Below, piece by piece: positions 8,379 to 16,434 of a stretch of DNA of 64,000 nt. The stretch spans positions 61,118 through 125,117 of the forward strand of contig NZ_JXLA01000008.1 of assembly GCF_001886185.1 (NCBI RefSeq). The letters run 5' to 3'. The notes under the pieces are model-generated. The model had not been told where the DNA came from, did no database searches, and saw nothing but the letters and a program-made list of their open reading frames with translations. Positions within the stretch are counted from its first letter, which is position 1. Every line of letters starts with the position of its first letter. This DNA comes from Enterococcus raffinosus. GTDB lineage: Bacteria > Bacillota > Bacilli > Lactobacillales > Enterococcaceae. A program made the translations under genes and the position numbers.

Positions 8379-9416
8379 TTGGGTAGACATACGGATCCAA
8401 ATGAAAAATCTAAAGGAAAATACGTGGTGATCGGTTTAGCGGCACTTCTATTAGCAGGCGGCACCTATTTTGGTGTGACGCGCGTGTTTAATGATTCGCC
8501 AGAAAAACCAAAGGAGACGGTCACTGCTAAGGATACGCCATCCTCGTCAAAAAAAGCTTCCGCAACAAGCAGCACGAAGAAGGCAGCTAAGAAAAAAACA
8601 GAGAAGAGTTCTGAGAAAAAAACTAAAAAGACAACGGAATCCTCTAAAAAGAAAAAAACAAAGACCTCTAGCACGAGTAAAAAGCAGGATAGTTCTGAGA
8701 AAAAAGCAGCAACAACTAAAAAGAAGGAAACGGTTAAACTAGATGCCTCATCATTAACTCAGAGTGCCGGAAAGGTGTACTATGGTGTTTATTATTTCAA
8801 GGACAAGCAGGAAGTTTCCAGCAAGAATTCTGAAGCAACCAGCGCTGCTAATATCATTGAATTGTTTATCATGGATTATGCCTTGGCACAGAAGGACGGC
8901 GGCAATCAGGTGATTCAGGACAAAAAGCTGACCGAATGGCTTACCCCCATGATCCAAGAGAATGACATCAATGCCACCAATGTATTGATTGACCATTACG
9001 GGATGGATAAGCTCAATGAATATTTCAATGCACAAGGATATGCAGAGACAAAACTTAATCGCCGAATGGTGGATATCAATGTTCGTATCACAGATGATGA
9101 CAATTACACATCCTTGAATGATTGCATGAAATTATTGAAAAAAATCTACGACAATCGATCGAAAGAGCCGCAAAAAACAATGCTGGAAATATTAGAGGGA
9201 CAAGTGATTCGTACGAAGATCCCGCAAAAGCTTCCAGAAAGTACAACAGTTGCCAATATCACTGGCGAACAACAAAATGTCGAAAATGATATTGGGTTGG
9301 TCTTAACGAAGGACAATCCCTTTGCGATCGCTGTATTAACTAGAGAAGTTTCGGATATTGTAAAAACACGAACAGCCATCGCTGACTTTAGTCTAGCGGC
9401 AACAAAAATAAAATAG
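8379..9416 (+). CDS. Membrane-anchored class A beta-lactamase-fold protein, catalytically degenerate
   Basis: I place the start at TTG 8379 (MGRHTDPNEK): AGAAGG lies eight bases upstream, whereas GTG 8370 has no spacing, and the paralogue at 10555 starts the same way. A short cytoplasmic tail, one membrane helix (about residues 14-32), a Lys/Ser/Thr-rich linker of about 90 residues, then a beta-lactamase-like domain. All three catalytic motifs are altered compared with the paralogue: SxxK is N158-I-I-E161, SDN is N195-D-I197, KTG is I294-T-G296. The fold-defining surroundings (VENDIGLV, YTSLNDC) are intact, so it is likely a non-catalytic pseudoenzyme displayed outside the membrane, perhaps binding peptidoglycan. 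Function inferred only. Confidence 0.75.
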   Translation: MGRHTDPNEKSKGKYVVIGLAALLLAGGTYFGVTRVFNDSPEKPKETVTAKDTPSSSKKASATSSTKKAAKKKTEKSSEKKTKKTTESSKKKKTKTSSTSKKQDSSEKKAATTKKKETVKLDASSLTQSAGKVYYGVYYFKDKQEVSSKNSEATSAANIIELFIMDYALAQKDGGNQVIQDKKLTEWLTPMIQENDINATNVLIDHYGMDKLNEYFNAQGYAETKLNRRMVDINVRITDDDNYTSLNDCMKLLKKIYDNRSKEPQKTMLEILEGQVIRTKIPQKLPESTTVANITGEQQNVENDIGLVLTKDNPFAIAVLTREVSDIVKTRTAIADFSLAATKIK

Positions 9417-9462
9417 CTAAAAAAGAGTTTGTCGAAGAAAAAAACGGCAAGCTCTTTTTTAG
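9417..9462 (+). terminator. Intrinsic terminator after the pseudoenzyme gene
   Basis: AAAAAAGAGTTTGTCG pairs with CGGCAAGCTCTTTTTT over a purine loop; the second arm supplies the T tract. Confidence 0.75.
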
Positions 9463-9593
9463 CAAGAGCGGAAGATGTACCAAAGGAATGATTGTGATGT
9501 TTTTTGCTATTTGTATGCTAAAATAAACCTAAGAAAAAAAAGAGTGATTATTTTTTAAAAGGGCTTAAGAATGGGAAAAGGAGCGGGTTCAAA

Positions 9594-10526
9594 ATGAAAA
9601 TTTGTCCAAGATGCGGGGAAGAAAATAGTGATCGTTCATTATTTTGTGAACATTGCGGGTACGAATTTGCCAAAACAGATTCATTGCCAAAAAGAAGCCA
9701 AGGCGCCAATCTACAAGAAACGAAGCCAACGACAACCGCAGTGTCGAACAATGGAAAATCGGGTATCCCTAAGTGGGCGTTCATCATTGCTGGGGTGGCA
9801 TTGCTAGCAGTTGTTGTAGGTGTCGGTTTTGCGATGGCCAGTCGTTCCAACAACGAGGCGACACTCCCGTCAACCACGACTACCTCTAGCACTACTGATA
9901 CCAGTAAATATGATGAAATTATTGCGGAAGCCAAGGAATTGACGATTAACGGTGATTATAAAAAATCCAATCTCAAGCTGAGTCGAATCCCTGCCAGTGA
10001 TCTAGGCAAGAGCGAATTTTCAGCGATTGCAGCTGAAGTAGATGAGTTAACGGAGAAAAATGAAGAAGGACTTAAGCAAGAAGAGGACAAGGAAGCCGTT
10101 CAGAAGGCTCAGGAAAAAGACCGGCCAGCAGTGAGAACCTCAGGAAGTTCAAGCGACTTTACCGGGGACTATGCGAAATGGGCGAATACCTATTACTTTT
10201 ATTATTCCCAAACTAGCCAACGGCAAACGGCATTAACGATCGGTGCGAATGGCAGTGTGACACAGAAAAATGTAAATGGGACTCAGTATTTTGGAAAGGC
10301 GACGATCACCAGTGCCAGTGGGGATGTCCTAAGCTATGAAACCAATGAACAGTACCCATCAGAGATGCCAGATACGAAGCTGATCAATCCAAATGTGCAA
10401 ATCACAGTGACTTGGGACGGCGGTGGAACGCAGATTTATTATGGCTATGTTTCTTATTCTTCACGTTTAGCCTTGACGGATGGTGTTTCGAAGAATGATG
10501 GGGTCAATGAGGTTTGGATCTCTTAA
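9594..10526 (+). CDS. Zinc-ribbon membrane protein with extracellular domain
   Basis: 310 residues. An N-terminal C4 zinc ribbon (CPRCG, then CEHCG, residues 4-21) in the cytoplasm, a polar linker, one membrane helix (about 61-82), a Thr/Ser linker, a charged helical stretch (about 100-170, Glu/Lys rich) and a C-terminal beta-rich domain starting SDFTGDYAKWANTYYFYY. The ribbon-TM-extracellular plan is common in lactic acid bacteria; the C-terminal domain I do not recognise. It sits 28 bases before the active beta-lactamase-like gene and could share its transcript. A role in sensing or arranging envelope enzymes is only inferred from this company. Confidence 0.6.
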   Translation: MKICPRCGEENSDRSLFCEHCGYEFAKTDSLPKRSQGANLQETKPTTTAVSNNGKSGIPKWAFIIAGVALLAVVVGVGFAMASRSNNEATLPSTTTTSSTTDTSKYDEIIAEAKELTINGDYKKSNLKLSRIPASDLGKSEFSAIAAEVDELTEKNEEGLKQEEDKEAVQKAQEKDRPAVRTSGSSSDFTGDYAKWANTYYFYYSQTSQRQTALTIGANGSVTQKNVNGTQYFGKATITSASGDVLSYETNEQYPSEMPDTKLINPNVQITVTWDGGGTQIYYGYVSYSSRLALTDGVSKNDGVNEVWIS

Positions 10527-10554
10527 GATTGTAAAAGAAAGAAGATGAAACCTT

Positions 10555-11484
10555 TTGGGAAGACATTCCAGTCCGAAAAACTCAGGAACAGCCAAATACG
10601 TTTTGATAGGGATGCTATTTCTTATACTTGCGGGTTCTTCCTATTTAGTAATGAATACTTTTTTTGCTCAACAGCAGGAAAGGACACCGAGTGTAAAGAA
10701 ACAGGCTTCTGTGAAGACGCCCCCTCCAATTTCAAAAGCTGAAACAAGTATAGAGGTCGCCACAAGCAATAGCAGTGTACAGCAATCAAGTGAGTCAGAG
10801 CTGCAGACTGCTGTCACGGCGTTGAAGGAGAATGCCGATCAGGTTTACTATGGCGTTCATTATTTCAATCAGAGCAAGGACATTACTAGTAATAATTCTG
10901 CGCCAACGACTGCAGCCAGCGTAATCAAGGTGTTCATTATGGAGTATGCCCTCACACAGGCAGAGCCGAGCGAAGTCATTCAAGGCAAGCCATTGAATGA
11001 TTGGCTCATTCCCATGATTCAACAAAGTGATAACGAAGCAGCCAATGTATTGATGGATCACTTCGGTATGGAGGAATTGAATGCTTTTTTTCAGGCAAAG
11101 GGATACATGGATACACGTTTGGAAAGAAGAATGCTAGATGATGAAGCTCGTAGTCAGGGAAAAGAAAACTATACCTCCTTGAATGATTGTCTCGCCTTCT
11201 TGAAACAGCTCTATCAGCAGCGAGAGACGTACCCTCAATCAACAATGTTCACCATTATGAAGGGACAGACGCTGCGTACGAAGATTCCCAGTAAGCTTCC
11301 TGTCGGTAGTATGGTAGCGAATAAAACTGGGGAGCTGGATGATACAGAAAATGACATCGGTTTGGTGTTATCAGAAAAGAATCCTTTCGCGATCGTTGTG
11401 TTAACAAAGAATTTCAAGAGTGTAGATGGGATCAGAACCGCCATAGGGGAGTTTGCACTAGCGGCAACAGAAACAGATCAATAG
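10555..11484 (+). CDS. Membrane-anchored serine hydrolase, class A beta-lactamase/transpeptidase-like, motifs intact
   Basis: Start TTG 10555 (MGRHSSPKNS), behind a purine-rich GAAAGAAGA; the ATG at 10545 is in another frame. Cytoplasmic tail, membrane helix (about residues 15-36), Ser/Thr linker, then a domain with S122-V-I-K125, S158-D-N160 and K257-T-G259, the SxxK/SDN/KTG triad of penicilloyl-serine enzymes. The class A Glu166 region reads RRMLDDEARSQGKENYTS and I see no clear equivalent, so a DD-peptidase or esterase-like role is as likely as beta-lactam hydrolysis. It shares the N-terminal MGRH motif, TM anchor and fold with the 8379 product: a tandem duplication with functional divergence. 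Confidence 0.75.
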   Translation: MGRHSSPKNSGTAKYVLIGMLFLILAGSSYLVMNTFFAQQQERTPSVKKQASVKTPPPISKAETSIEVATSNSSVQQSSESELQTAVTALKENADQVYYGVHYFNQSKDITSNNSAPTTAASVIKVFIMEYALTQAEPSEVIQGKPLNDWLIPMIQQSDNEAANVLMDHFGMEELNAFFQAKGYMDTRLERRMLDDEARSQGKENYTSLNDCLAFLKQLYQQRETYPQSTMFTIMKGQTLRTKIPSKLPVGSMVANKTGELDDTENDIGLVLSEKNPFAIVVLTKNFKSVDGIRTAIGEFALAATETDQ

Positions 11485-11493
11485 AGAAAAAGA

Positions 11494-11537
11494 AAATCGG
11501 TTTTGCTTTAGATGACTAAGGCAAAACCGATTTTTTT
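11494..11537 (+). terminator. Intrinsic terminator after the serine hydrolase gene
   Basis: AAATCGGTTTTGC and GCAAAACCGATTT form a perfect 13-bp stem with a 14-base loop, followed by T. Confidence 0.9.
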
Positions 11538-11655
11538 ATTTGATTGTGAAAAATCATTGATGAATAAAAAACTTAAAGCGAAAGAATAAGCGCACCAATC
11601 AGTAAAAGGCATAGTGATTATTTGGCTTTAAAAAAACACCTTTCAATCAAATTTA

Positions 11656-11706
11656 TAAAAACGGTTTCAAAAAAATATTGACAACAGAGAAGGTCGGCTA
11701 TATATT
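11656..11706 (+). promoter_or_regulatory. Promoter with adjacent cre-like site, carbohydrate operon
   Basis: TTGACA (11678-11683), a 17-base spacer, TATATT (11701-11706). Immediately upstream AAAAACGGTTTCAA (reverse: TTGAAACCGTTTTT) fits the catabolite-response consensus except at one conserved position. CcpA control is plausible for a sugar operon but unproven. Confidence 0.65.
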
Positions 11707-11710
11707 TAAC

Positions 11711-11779
11711 TTGCAAATAGAACCATTGGCACTTTTTTAGAACCGAAGGACTTTAAAAAAGTGTCAGTTGTTTTTGCAA
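11711..11779 (+). other. Long leader hairpin of the carbohydrate operon
   Basis: Starting within ten bases of the promoter: TTGCAAA (11711) pairs with TTTGCAA (11773), and inside it GGCACTTTTTT (11728) pairs with AAAAAAGTGTC (11755). There is no T tract after the outer stem, so an operator, RNA-binding site or stability element is more likely than a terminator. Confidence 0.5.
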
Positions 11780-11816
11780 AGAACAATTCGGAGTTGCTAG
11801 GCTGAAGCTAGGTCTG

Positions 11817-11888
11817 TTGAAATCAATAAAGGTCATGTTGATCTTAGTTGCTATCGGGGTTCTTTTTGGAGCGTTTAATATATTTTAG
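11817..11888 (+). CDS. Possible small hydrophobic leader peptide
   Basis: TTG start, 23 codons, product MKSIKVMLILVAIGVLFGAF followed by NIF, a single hydrophobic helix with basic N-terminus. AGG lies eight bases upstream, a weak RBS. The frame is open further upstream without another good start, so it could instead be the remnant of a longer membrane protein. It ends 27 bases before the dehydrogenase gene. Confidence 0.25.
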   Translation: MKSIKVMLILVAIGVLFGAFNIF

Positions 11889-11914
11889 CCAATTGCAGAG
11901 AAGGGAGACGGAAA

Positions 11915-12949
11915 ATGAAGACAGCAATCTTTTATGGGATCAAGGATTTGAAAATCGAGGAATGCGAGTTGCCGGAAGTATCAGAAAACAAGATTTTGAT
12001 AAAAATCGAGGCTTGCGCACTTTGTACATGGGAACAACGGGTATATACGGGGATAAAAAAAGTCGAGTATCCTTTTATCGGCGGGCATGAGATTGCTGCG
12101 GAAATTGTGGATTTAGGGAGCAACATCGATCAGACGAAATGGCAGGTTGGCGACAAAGTAGTGTTTGGCACCAATTTGGCCTGCGGGGATTGTGATTTTT
12201 GTAAAAGCGGAGAGGAACAGAATTGTTTGGATTTCAATCACAGCAAGCAACTAGAAGGTCTACCTCATAAAGGAATGGGAGGATTATCCGAATATATGTT
12301 GGTGGAACCCAAGCATCTTTTTCATTATTACGGAGTAACCCCTGAAGAGGCCGCCTTAACAGAGCCCTTATCATGTGTCGTTCATAGCTGTGAGACGGCG
12401 AATATCCAGTACGGGGATTTAGTAGTAGTCATCGGCTGCGGCATCATGGGACTTTTACATGTTTCGTTGGCTGTGAAGAGTGGGGCTAGAGTGGTCGCGT
12501 GTGATCTGAATTCGAAACGGCTGAATTTGGCGAAAAAGATTGGTGCGCATTATACTGTTGATTCTTCAACAGAAGTATTAGCGACGAAAATCAAGGAAAT
12601 TAGTCGGGGACTAGGGGCGAATGTAGTTTTTGATACAACACCGATTCATAGCGTTGTGGAAGAGGCGATAGATTTGGTCTCAAATACTGGGAAAGTGATC
12701 CTGTATTCGTCATTCTATCCGGATGAGCCAGTCAGCTTTAGCCCAGACAGGCTGCATAAAGGCGGCTACGCAATTGCAGGTACCGCCAATTCAAATAGCC
12801 GTGATTTTGTTCGAGCGTCAAGAATGATCAGCGAACGCATCATTGATATGCGCCCGTTTATTAGTGAAATTGTGCCTTTTGAAGAAGTGGTGGCGGGCTT
12901 TGAATCCGCGATTGAAGGTGATAAATACCGAGTGGTGGTCAGATTTTAA
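11915..12949 (+). CDS. Zinc-dependent medium-chain alcohol/polyol dehydrogenase
   Basis: 344 residues. Catalytic zinc ligands in ACALCTWEQR and GGHE; structural zinc site CGDCDFCKSGEEQNC; Rossmann motif VVIGCGIMGLLHVSLA followed by an acidic residue (CDLNSKR), which predicts NAD preference. It resembles sorbitol/threonine-type dehydrogenases and should oxidise a secondary alcohol of a sugar or polyol. RBS AAGGGAGACGG. It is followed by GntR, aldolase and epimerase genes, pointing to catabolism of a polyol or rare sugar. The long leader suggests regulation before translation. Confidence 0.8.
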   Translation: MKTAIFYGIKDLKIEECELPEVSENKILIKIEACALCTWEQRVYTGIKKVEYPFIGGHEIAAEIVDLGSNIDQTKWQVGDKVVFGTNLACGDCDFCKSGEEQNCLDFNHSKQLEGLPHKGMGGLSEYMLVEPKHLFHYYGVTPEEAALTEPLSCVVHSCETANIQYGDLVVVIGCGIMGLLHVSLAVKSGARVVACDLNSKRLNLAKKIGAHYTVDSSTEVLATKIKEISRGLGANVVFDTTPIHSVVEEAIDLVSNTGKVILYSSFYPDEPVSFSPDRLHKGGYAIAGTANSNSRDFVRASRMISERIIDMRPFISEIVPFEEVVAGFESAIEGDKYRVVVRF

Positions 12950-13105
12950 GCTTTGCAGCATTAGTCTGGTAGGTAGTTGTATAAAAAATCAGTTATAATC
13001 AATAGTGAAAATCCACTTGATTGAGAAGAGAATACAATTGCCTGTCTGTTTTGATAGAAGTCTTTACGAGATCTCCCTATCCAAGACAAGACGAGGAGAG
13101 GGAGG

Positions 13106-13825
13106 ATGAATGAAATGGAAGAGTTTATTCCAAAGTATAAAAAAATCAGCGATGATATTCAAAATTTAGCCAAGGTACTGAGCGGACAAGGGAAACCGCT
13201 CCCCAGTGAACGCAAGCTTTCTGAGACCTTTGATGTAAGCAGAACGACGGTAAAGCGTGCGCTGGAATCACTGGAAAGACAAGGCATCGTTACCTATATT
13301 GAAGGAAAAGGCTTTATTATCCCTGACCGAGATGTAAAGATTGTTTCAAGTATGCATATTTCTGGTTTTTATGAGGACATCGTTTCACGAAAAAAGAAGA
13401 TCAGCTCTAAAGTTTTGAAGAAGAACGTGATTCAAGCGGATCAAAAATTGAGCGAAGAGCTTAAAATAGCAGAAAATGATTACGTTTTCTATCTTTTGCG
13501 GCTGCGGAGTGTAGATGGTACGGTGTATTCGTTATCGGAGAGCTTTATCCCGCTTGCACGTTGTCCAGAGATTGGATCCTTTGATCTGACTGATAAGTCT
13601 CTTTGGAAGGTGTTGAACCAATTCGGCATTTATCCAGAGATTATCAGTCAACGAGTAAGTGCACGAATGGCCAATTACACAGAAATTGAATACTTGAATA
13701 TTTCAAATCCCGCGGTAGTCATGGTTGTCAACAACATGGCCTATTGGGAGGATAAACCCATTGAACTTTCATATGTCTATACGGATGTTTTCTCAACAAA
13801 TCTTGAATATCGTTTTAGTAAATAA
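13106..13825 (+). CDS. GntR-family transcriptional regulator (HutC/UTRA type)
   Basis: 239 residues: N-terminal winged helix (LPSERKLSETFDVSRTTVKRALESLERQGIV, residues about 31-62) and a UTRA ligand-binding domain with the usual Arg-rich VFYLLRLRSVDGTVYSLSESFIP strand. Two start codons (13106 and 13115) each have a GGAGG-like site at a fitting distance; I keep the first. Sitting between the dehydrogenase and aldolase genes, it probably senses a phosphorylated intermediate of this pathway. Its own operator is not obvious. Confidence 0.82.
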   Translation: MNEMEEFIPKYKKISDDIQNLAKVLSGQGKPLPSERKLSETFDVSRTTVKRALESLERQGIVTYIEGKGFIIPDRDVKIVSSMHISGFYEDIVSRKKKISSKVLKKNVIQADQKLSEELKIAENDYVFYLLRLRSVDGTVYSLSESFIPLARCPEIGSFDLTDKSLWKVLNQFGIYPEIISQRVSARMANYTEIEYLNISNPAVVMVVNNMAYWEDKPIELSYVYTDVFSTNLEYRFSK

Positions 13826-13842
13826 AACGAGGAGGAAGATTC

Positions 13843-14718
13843 ATGTTAGTCACATTAAGTGAACTTTTAAAGGATGCGAAGGAAAAAAAGTATGCGGTAG
13901 GGGCGTTCAATGTACCGAATCTGGAAGCGATTCGTGCCGTGATTCAAGCCGCTGAGGAGCTAGGATCACCAGTGATCCTGCAGCATGCGGAGGTCCACGA
14001 GAACCTCATTTCATTAGAAGAAATCGGCCCAATCATGCTGCAATATGCCAAAGCGGCAAGTGTTCCAGTTGCAGTACATTTAGACCACGGGGCTTCTTTT
14101 GAGATGTGTGTTAAGGCGATTCGATTGGGCTTCACTTCGGTGATGTACGATGCCTCAAGCAAAGAATATGCAGTTAATTTAGCCGAGTCCAAAGAAATCG
14201 TAAAAATTGCTCATGCGGCAGGAGTAAGTGTCGAAGCCGAGTTGGGGCATATCTTCACCTCAGCAATCGGCGGCGGAGAAGGACGAGGCTCTGATTCCAG
14301 TGAAGATTATGAGGATTTGGATGATGTTTACACAGATCCAGCATTGGCTAAATCCTTTGTGGAAGAGACAGGAGTCGACTGCTTGGCAATTGGCTTCGGA
14401 ACGGTTCATGGCGTTTACTTGAAAGAACCGAAGCTGGATCTGAATCGAATCCTTCAGATCAGAGAAAAAATTGATGTACCTTTTGTGATGCACGGGGGAT
14501 CTGGTGTATCAGAGGAAAACTATCGAACAGCTATAAAGAACGGTATTTGCAAAATCAACTATTATACCTATATGAATAAAGCAGCAGGTAAAAAGGTGCA
14601 GGAAGAACTGAAGGATTTTTCAAGTGACTCTGTTTTCTTTGATGAACTGTCTTTAGCTGCAACGGCGGCGATGAAGGAAAACGTAAAAGCAGCTATGGAA
14701 ATTTTTATGAATCCTTGA
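13843..14718 (+). CDS. Class II fructose-bisphosphate/tagatose-type aldolase
   Basis: 291 residues. Metal and catalytic motifs of zinc-dependent aldolases are all present: HLDHG (about residue 80), EAELGHI (about 132), GTVHG (about 180), MHGGSG (about 209) and KINYYT (about 232). An unusually acidic insert (EGRGSDSSEDYEDLDD, about 146-161) lies in the flexible loop after the second motif. It cleaves a ketose (bis)phosphate to DHAP plus an aldehyde; the substrate (fructose, tagatose or another 1-phosphate) cannot be read from sequence. RBS GAGGAGG, 17 bases after the regulator gene. Confidence 0.82.
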   Translation: MLVTLSELLKDAKEKKYAVGAFNVPNLEAIRAVIQAAEELGSPVILQHAEVHENLISLEEIGPIMLQYAKAASVPVAVHLDHGASFEMCVKAIRLGFTSVMYDASSKEYAVNLAESKEIVKIAHAAGVSVEAELGHIFTSAIGGGEGRGSDSSEDYEDLDDVYTDPALAKSFVEETGVDCLAIGFGTVHGVYLKEPKLDLNRILQIREKIDVPFVMHGGSGVSEENYRTAIKNGICKINYYTYMNKAAGKKVQEELKDFSSDSVFFDELSLAATAAMKENVKAAMEIFMNP

Positions 14719-14757
14719 TGTGTATACACGCTATATCTATTTGATGGAGGGAAGAGG

Positions 14758-15429
14758 ATGGAGAAGATTGCAGCGTCGATCATGTGCGGAAATCAGCTAG
14801 CGTTGGGACAGGAATTACAGGAGTTGCATGCAGCGGGAATTGACTGGCTTCATTGTGATGTGATGGATGGCGTCTATGTCAATAACTTAGCGATGGCGCC
14901 TTATGTGTTAGAGCCGATCATTCAGACAGGAAATTTTACCACAGATATTCATTTAGCTTGTGTTGACCCTGAAAAATATGTGGAACTGTTTGCCCCTTTA
15001 AGACCAGATTATTTGACCTTTCACCTAGAAGCCGCAGAAGAGCCAGAAGCAGTCATAGACAAAATCCATGCTAAGGGACTGAAAGCGGGGATAGCCATTA
15101 ATCCTGAAACCCCGATTGAGCGTCTCTTTCCATACGTTTCTTCCGTGGAATTAATTCTCATGATGACGGTCAATCCTGGCTTTGCTGGTCAAGCCTTTCA
15201 GTGGCACGTGTTGGAAAAGCTCGAAGGCTTAAACCACTACCTTGAAAAGCAAGCAGTGAGGCCGATGATTGAAGTCGACGGCAATATTCATTCGGAAACA
15301 GCAGCTGCTATCAGTAAATTTGGCGCGTCGGTTTACGTTGTTGGAACCTCTGCTCTGTTTAACACAAAGCCCGGCACTTACAGAGAAAAGGTGGAAAAAT
15401 TAAAGCATAGCTTAACTACATTTGAATAA
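14758..15429 (+). CDS. Ribulose-phosphate 3-epimerase family protein (Rpe/AlsE-like)
   Basis: 223 residues, TIM barrel. Family motifs: AASIMCGNQL at the start (usually SILSADF), HCDVMDGVYV with metal-binding His/Asp, DIHLACVDPE, MTVNPGFAGQ and IEVDGNI. The first motif differs from housekeeping Rpe (no Ser-Ala-Asp), which fits a pathway-specific epimerase such as allulose-6-phosphate 3-epimerase. It is the last gene of the operon and is followed by a terminator. RBS GGAGGGAAGAGG. Confidence 0.78.
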   Translation: MEKIAASIMCGNQLALGQELQELHAAGIDWLHCDVMDGVYVNNLAMAPYVLEPIIQTGNFTTDIHLACVDPEKYVELFAPLRPDYLTFHLEAAEEPEAVIDKIHAKGLKAGIAINPETPIERLFPYVSSVELILMMTVNPGFAGQAFQWHVLEKLEGLNHYLEKQAVRPMIEVDGNIHSETAAAISKFGASVYVVGTSALFNTKPGTYREKVEKLKHSLTTFE

Positions 15430-15438
15430 ACGTGAAGC

Positions 15439-15470
15439 AACTTGCCTAGCATTTTTAAGGCAAGTTTTTT
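15439..15470 (+). terminator. Intrinsic terminator of the carbohydrate operon
   Basis: AACTTGCCT, ten-base loop, AGGCAAGTT, T tract. Confidence 0.9.
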
Positions 15471-15587
15471 CATGTGCCCTTGGGAATGTAAGACCACTGT
15501 CTATACAGATTTTTTCTGTCATGGTACCCTTTTATTAGTGCTGCGAAGGCGTTAAGCATAAGTGGTAAGCGAAATGGAGTGAAAGAA

Positions 15588-16283
15588 ATGCGCAAGCAAG
15601 AATTTCTAGAAAAAATTAACGGTGGGCTGATCGTTTCCTGTCAGGCGTTACCGGGAGAGCCTTTATATACGGAAGCTGGCGGCATTATGCCCTTATTAGC
15701 ATTGGCAGCAAAGGAAGGCGGCGCGGTGGCGATTCGTGCCAATTCTGTGCGGGATATCCAAGAGATCAAGGCAGTGGTCGATTTGCCGATTATTGGCTTA
15801 ATCAAGAAGCAATATCCGCCAGAAGAACCCTTCATTACTGCCAGTATGCAAGAGGTGGATGCGTTAGTTACAACAGGAGTAGAGGTTATCGCTTTGGATT
15901 GTACCTTGCGGAAGCGTCATGATGGGTTAACGATCAATCAATTTATTCAACAGATCAAGGAAAAATATCCTGAGCAGCTATTGATGGCTGACATTGCAAC
16001 GGTTGAAGAAGGAATAAATGCTGCTCGTGCTGGAGCTGATTTTATCGGAACCACGTTAAGCGGCTATACAGCGGAAACAGCCGATCATAAAGGGCAGGGA
16101 CCAGATTTTGAATTGATTGAACGGTTAGTAGAAGCAAATCTGTCTGTGATCGCTGAAGGGCAAATTCATACTCCTGAGCAAGCCAAAAAAATACAAGAAA
16201 TGGGAGTCAGCGGCATCGTGGTTGGTGGGGCGATTACACGGCCGAAGGAGATTACGGAAAGGTTTGTAAATAGATTGAAATAA
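15588..16283 (+). CDS. nanE: N-acetylmannosamine-6-phosphate 2-epimerase
   Basis: Start ATG 15588 (MRKQEFLEK), with GGAG eight bases upstream. 231 residues, the usual NanE length. Diagnostic stretches: [64 protein letters not shown] and IAEGQI. NanE turns ManNAc-6-P into GlcNAc-6-P in sialic acid use. None of the usual partners (nanA, nanK, transporter) is in the window, so it may serve a scattered pathway or ManNAc alone. Flanked by terminators: monocistronic. Confidence 0.9.
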   Translation: MRKQEFLEKINGGLIVSCQALPGEPLYTEAGGIMPLLALAAKEGGAVAIRANSVRDIQEIKAVVDLPIIGLIKKQYPPEEPFITASMQEVDALVTTGVEVIALDCTLRKRHDGLTINQFIQQIKEKYPEQLLMADIATVEEGINAARAGADFIGTTLSGYTAETADHKGQGPDFELIERLVEANLSVIAEGQIHTPEQAKKIQEMGVSGIVVGGAITRPKEITERFVNRLK

Positions 16284-16302
16284 ATAGTAGTTATCGGTCA
16301 AT

Positions 16303-16341
16303 AGTCGAGAAGTGCAGCAATGCAGTTTTCGACTTTTTTTT
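16303..16341 (+). terminator. Intrinsic terminator after nanE
   Basis: AGTCGAGAA and TTTTCGACT frame a loop that contains a smaller GTGCAG/TGCAG pairing; eight or more T follow. Confidence 0.8.
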
Positions 16342-16361
16342 TACTGATTTTTTTGAAAGGA

Positions 16362-16422
16362 TTGTAACTCGACTTGTTTTAATATACTATGAATATATCA
16401 ACATATATATTCATAGTATATT
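16362..16422 (+). promoter_or_regulatory. Promoter overlapped by a perfect 18-bp inverted repeat (TetR operator)
   Basis: -35 TTGTAA (16362-16367), 17-base spacer, -10 TACTAT (16385-16390). The -10 lies in the left arm of a perfect inverted repeat: AATATACTATGAATATAT (16381-16398), loop of 6, ATATATTCATAGTATATT (16405-16422). The right arm ends 12 bases before the TetR start codon. Binding there would block transcription, so autorepression is likely. Confidence 0.8.
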
Positions 16423-16434
16423 AGAGGTGAAATA

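Noticed and set aside
8491..8742. Lys/Arg-rich 83-codon frame inside the 8379 gene
   Set aside because: It arises from the A-rich Lys/Ser linker read in another frame; no SD and no conservation expected.
10545..10742. ATG-start 65-codon frame overlapping the beginning of the serine hydrolase gene
   Set aside because: It is a shifted-frame shadow of the TTG-start hydrolase, whose N-terminus matches its paralogue; the product looks random.
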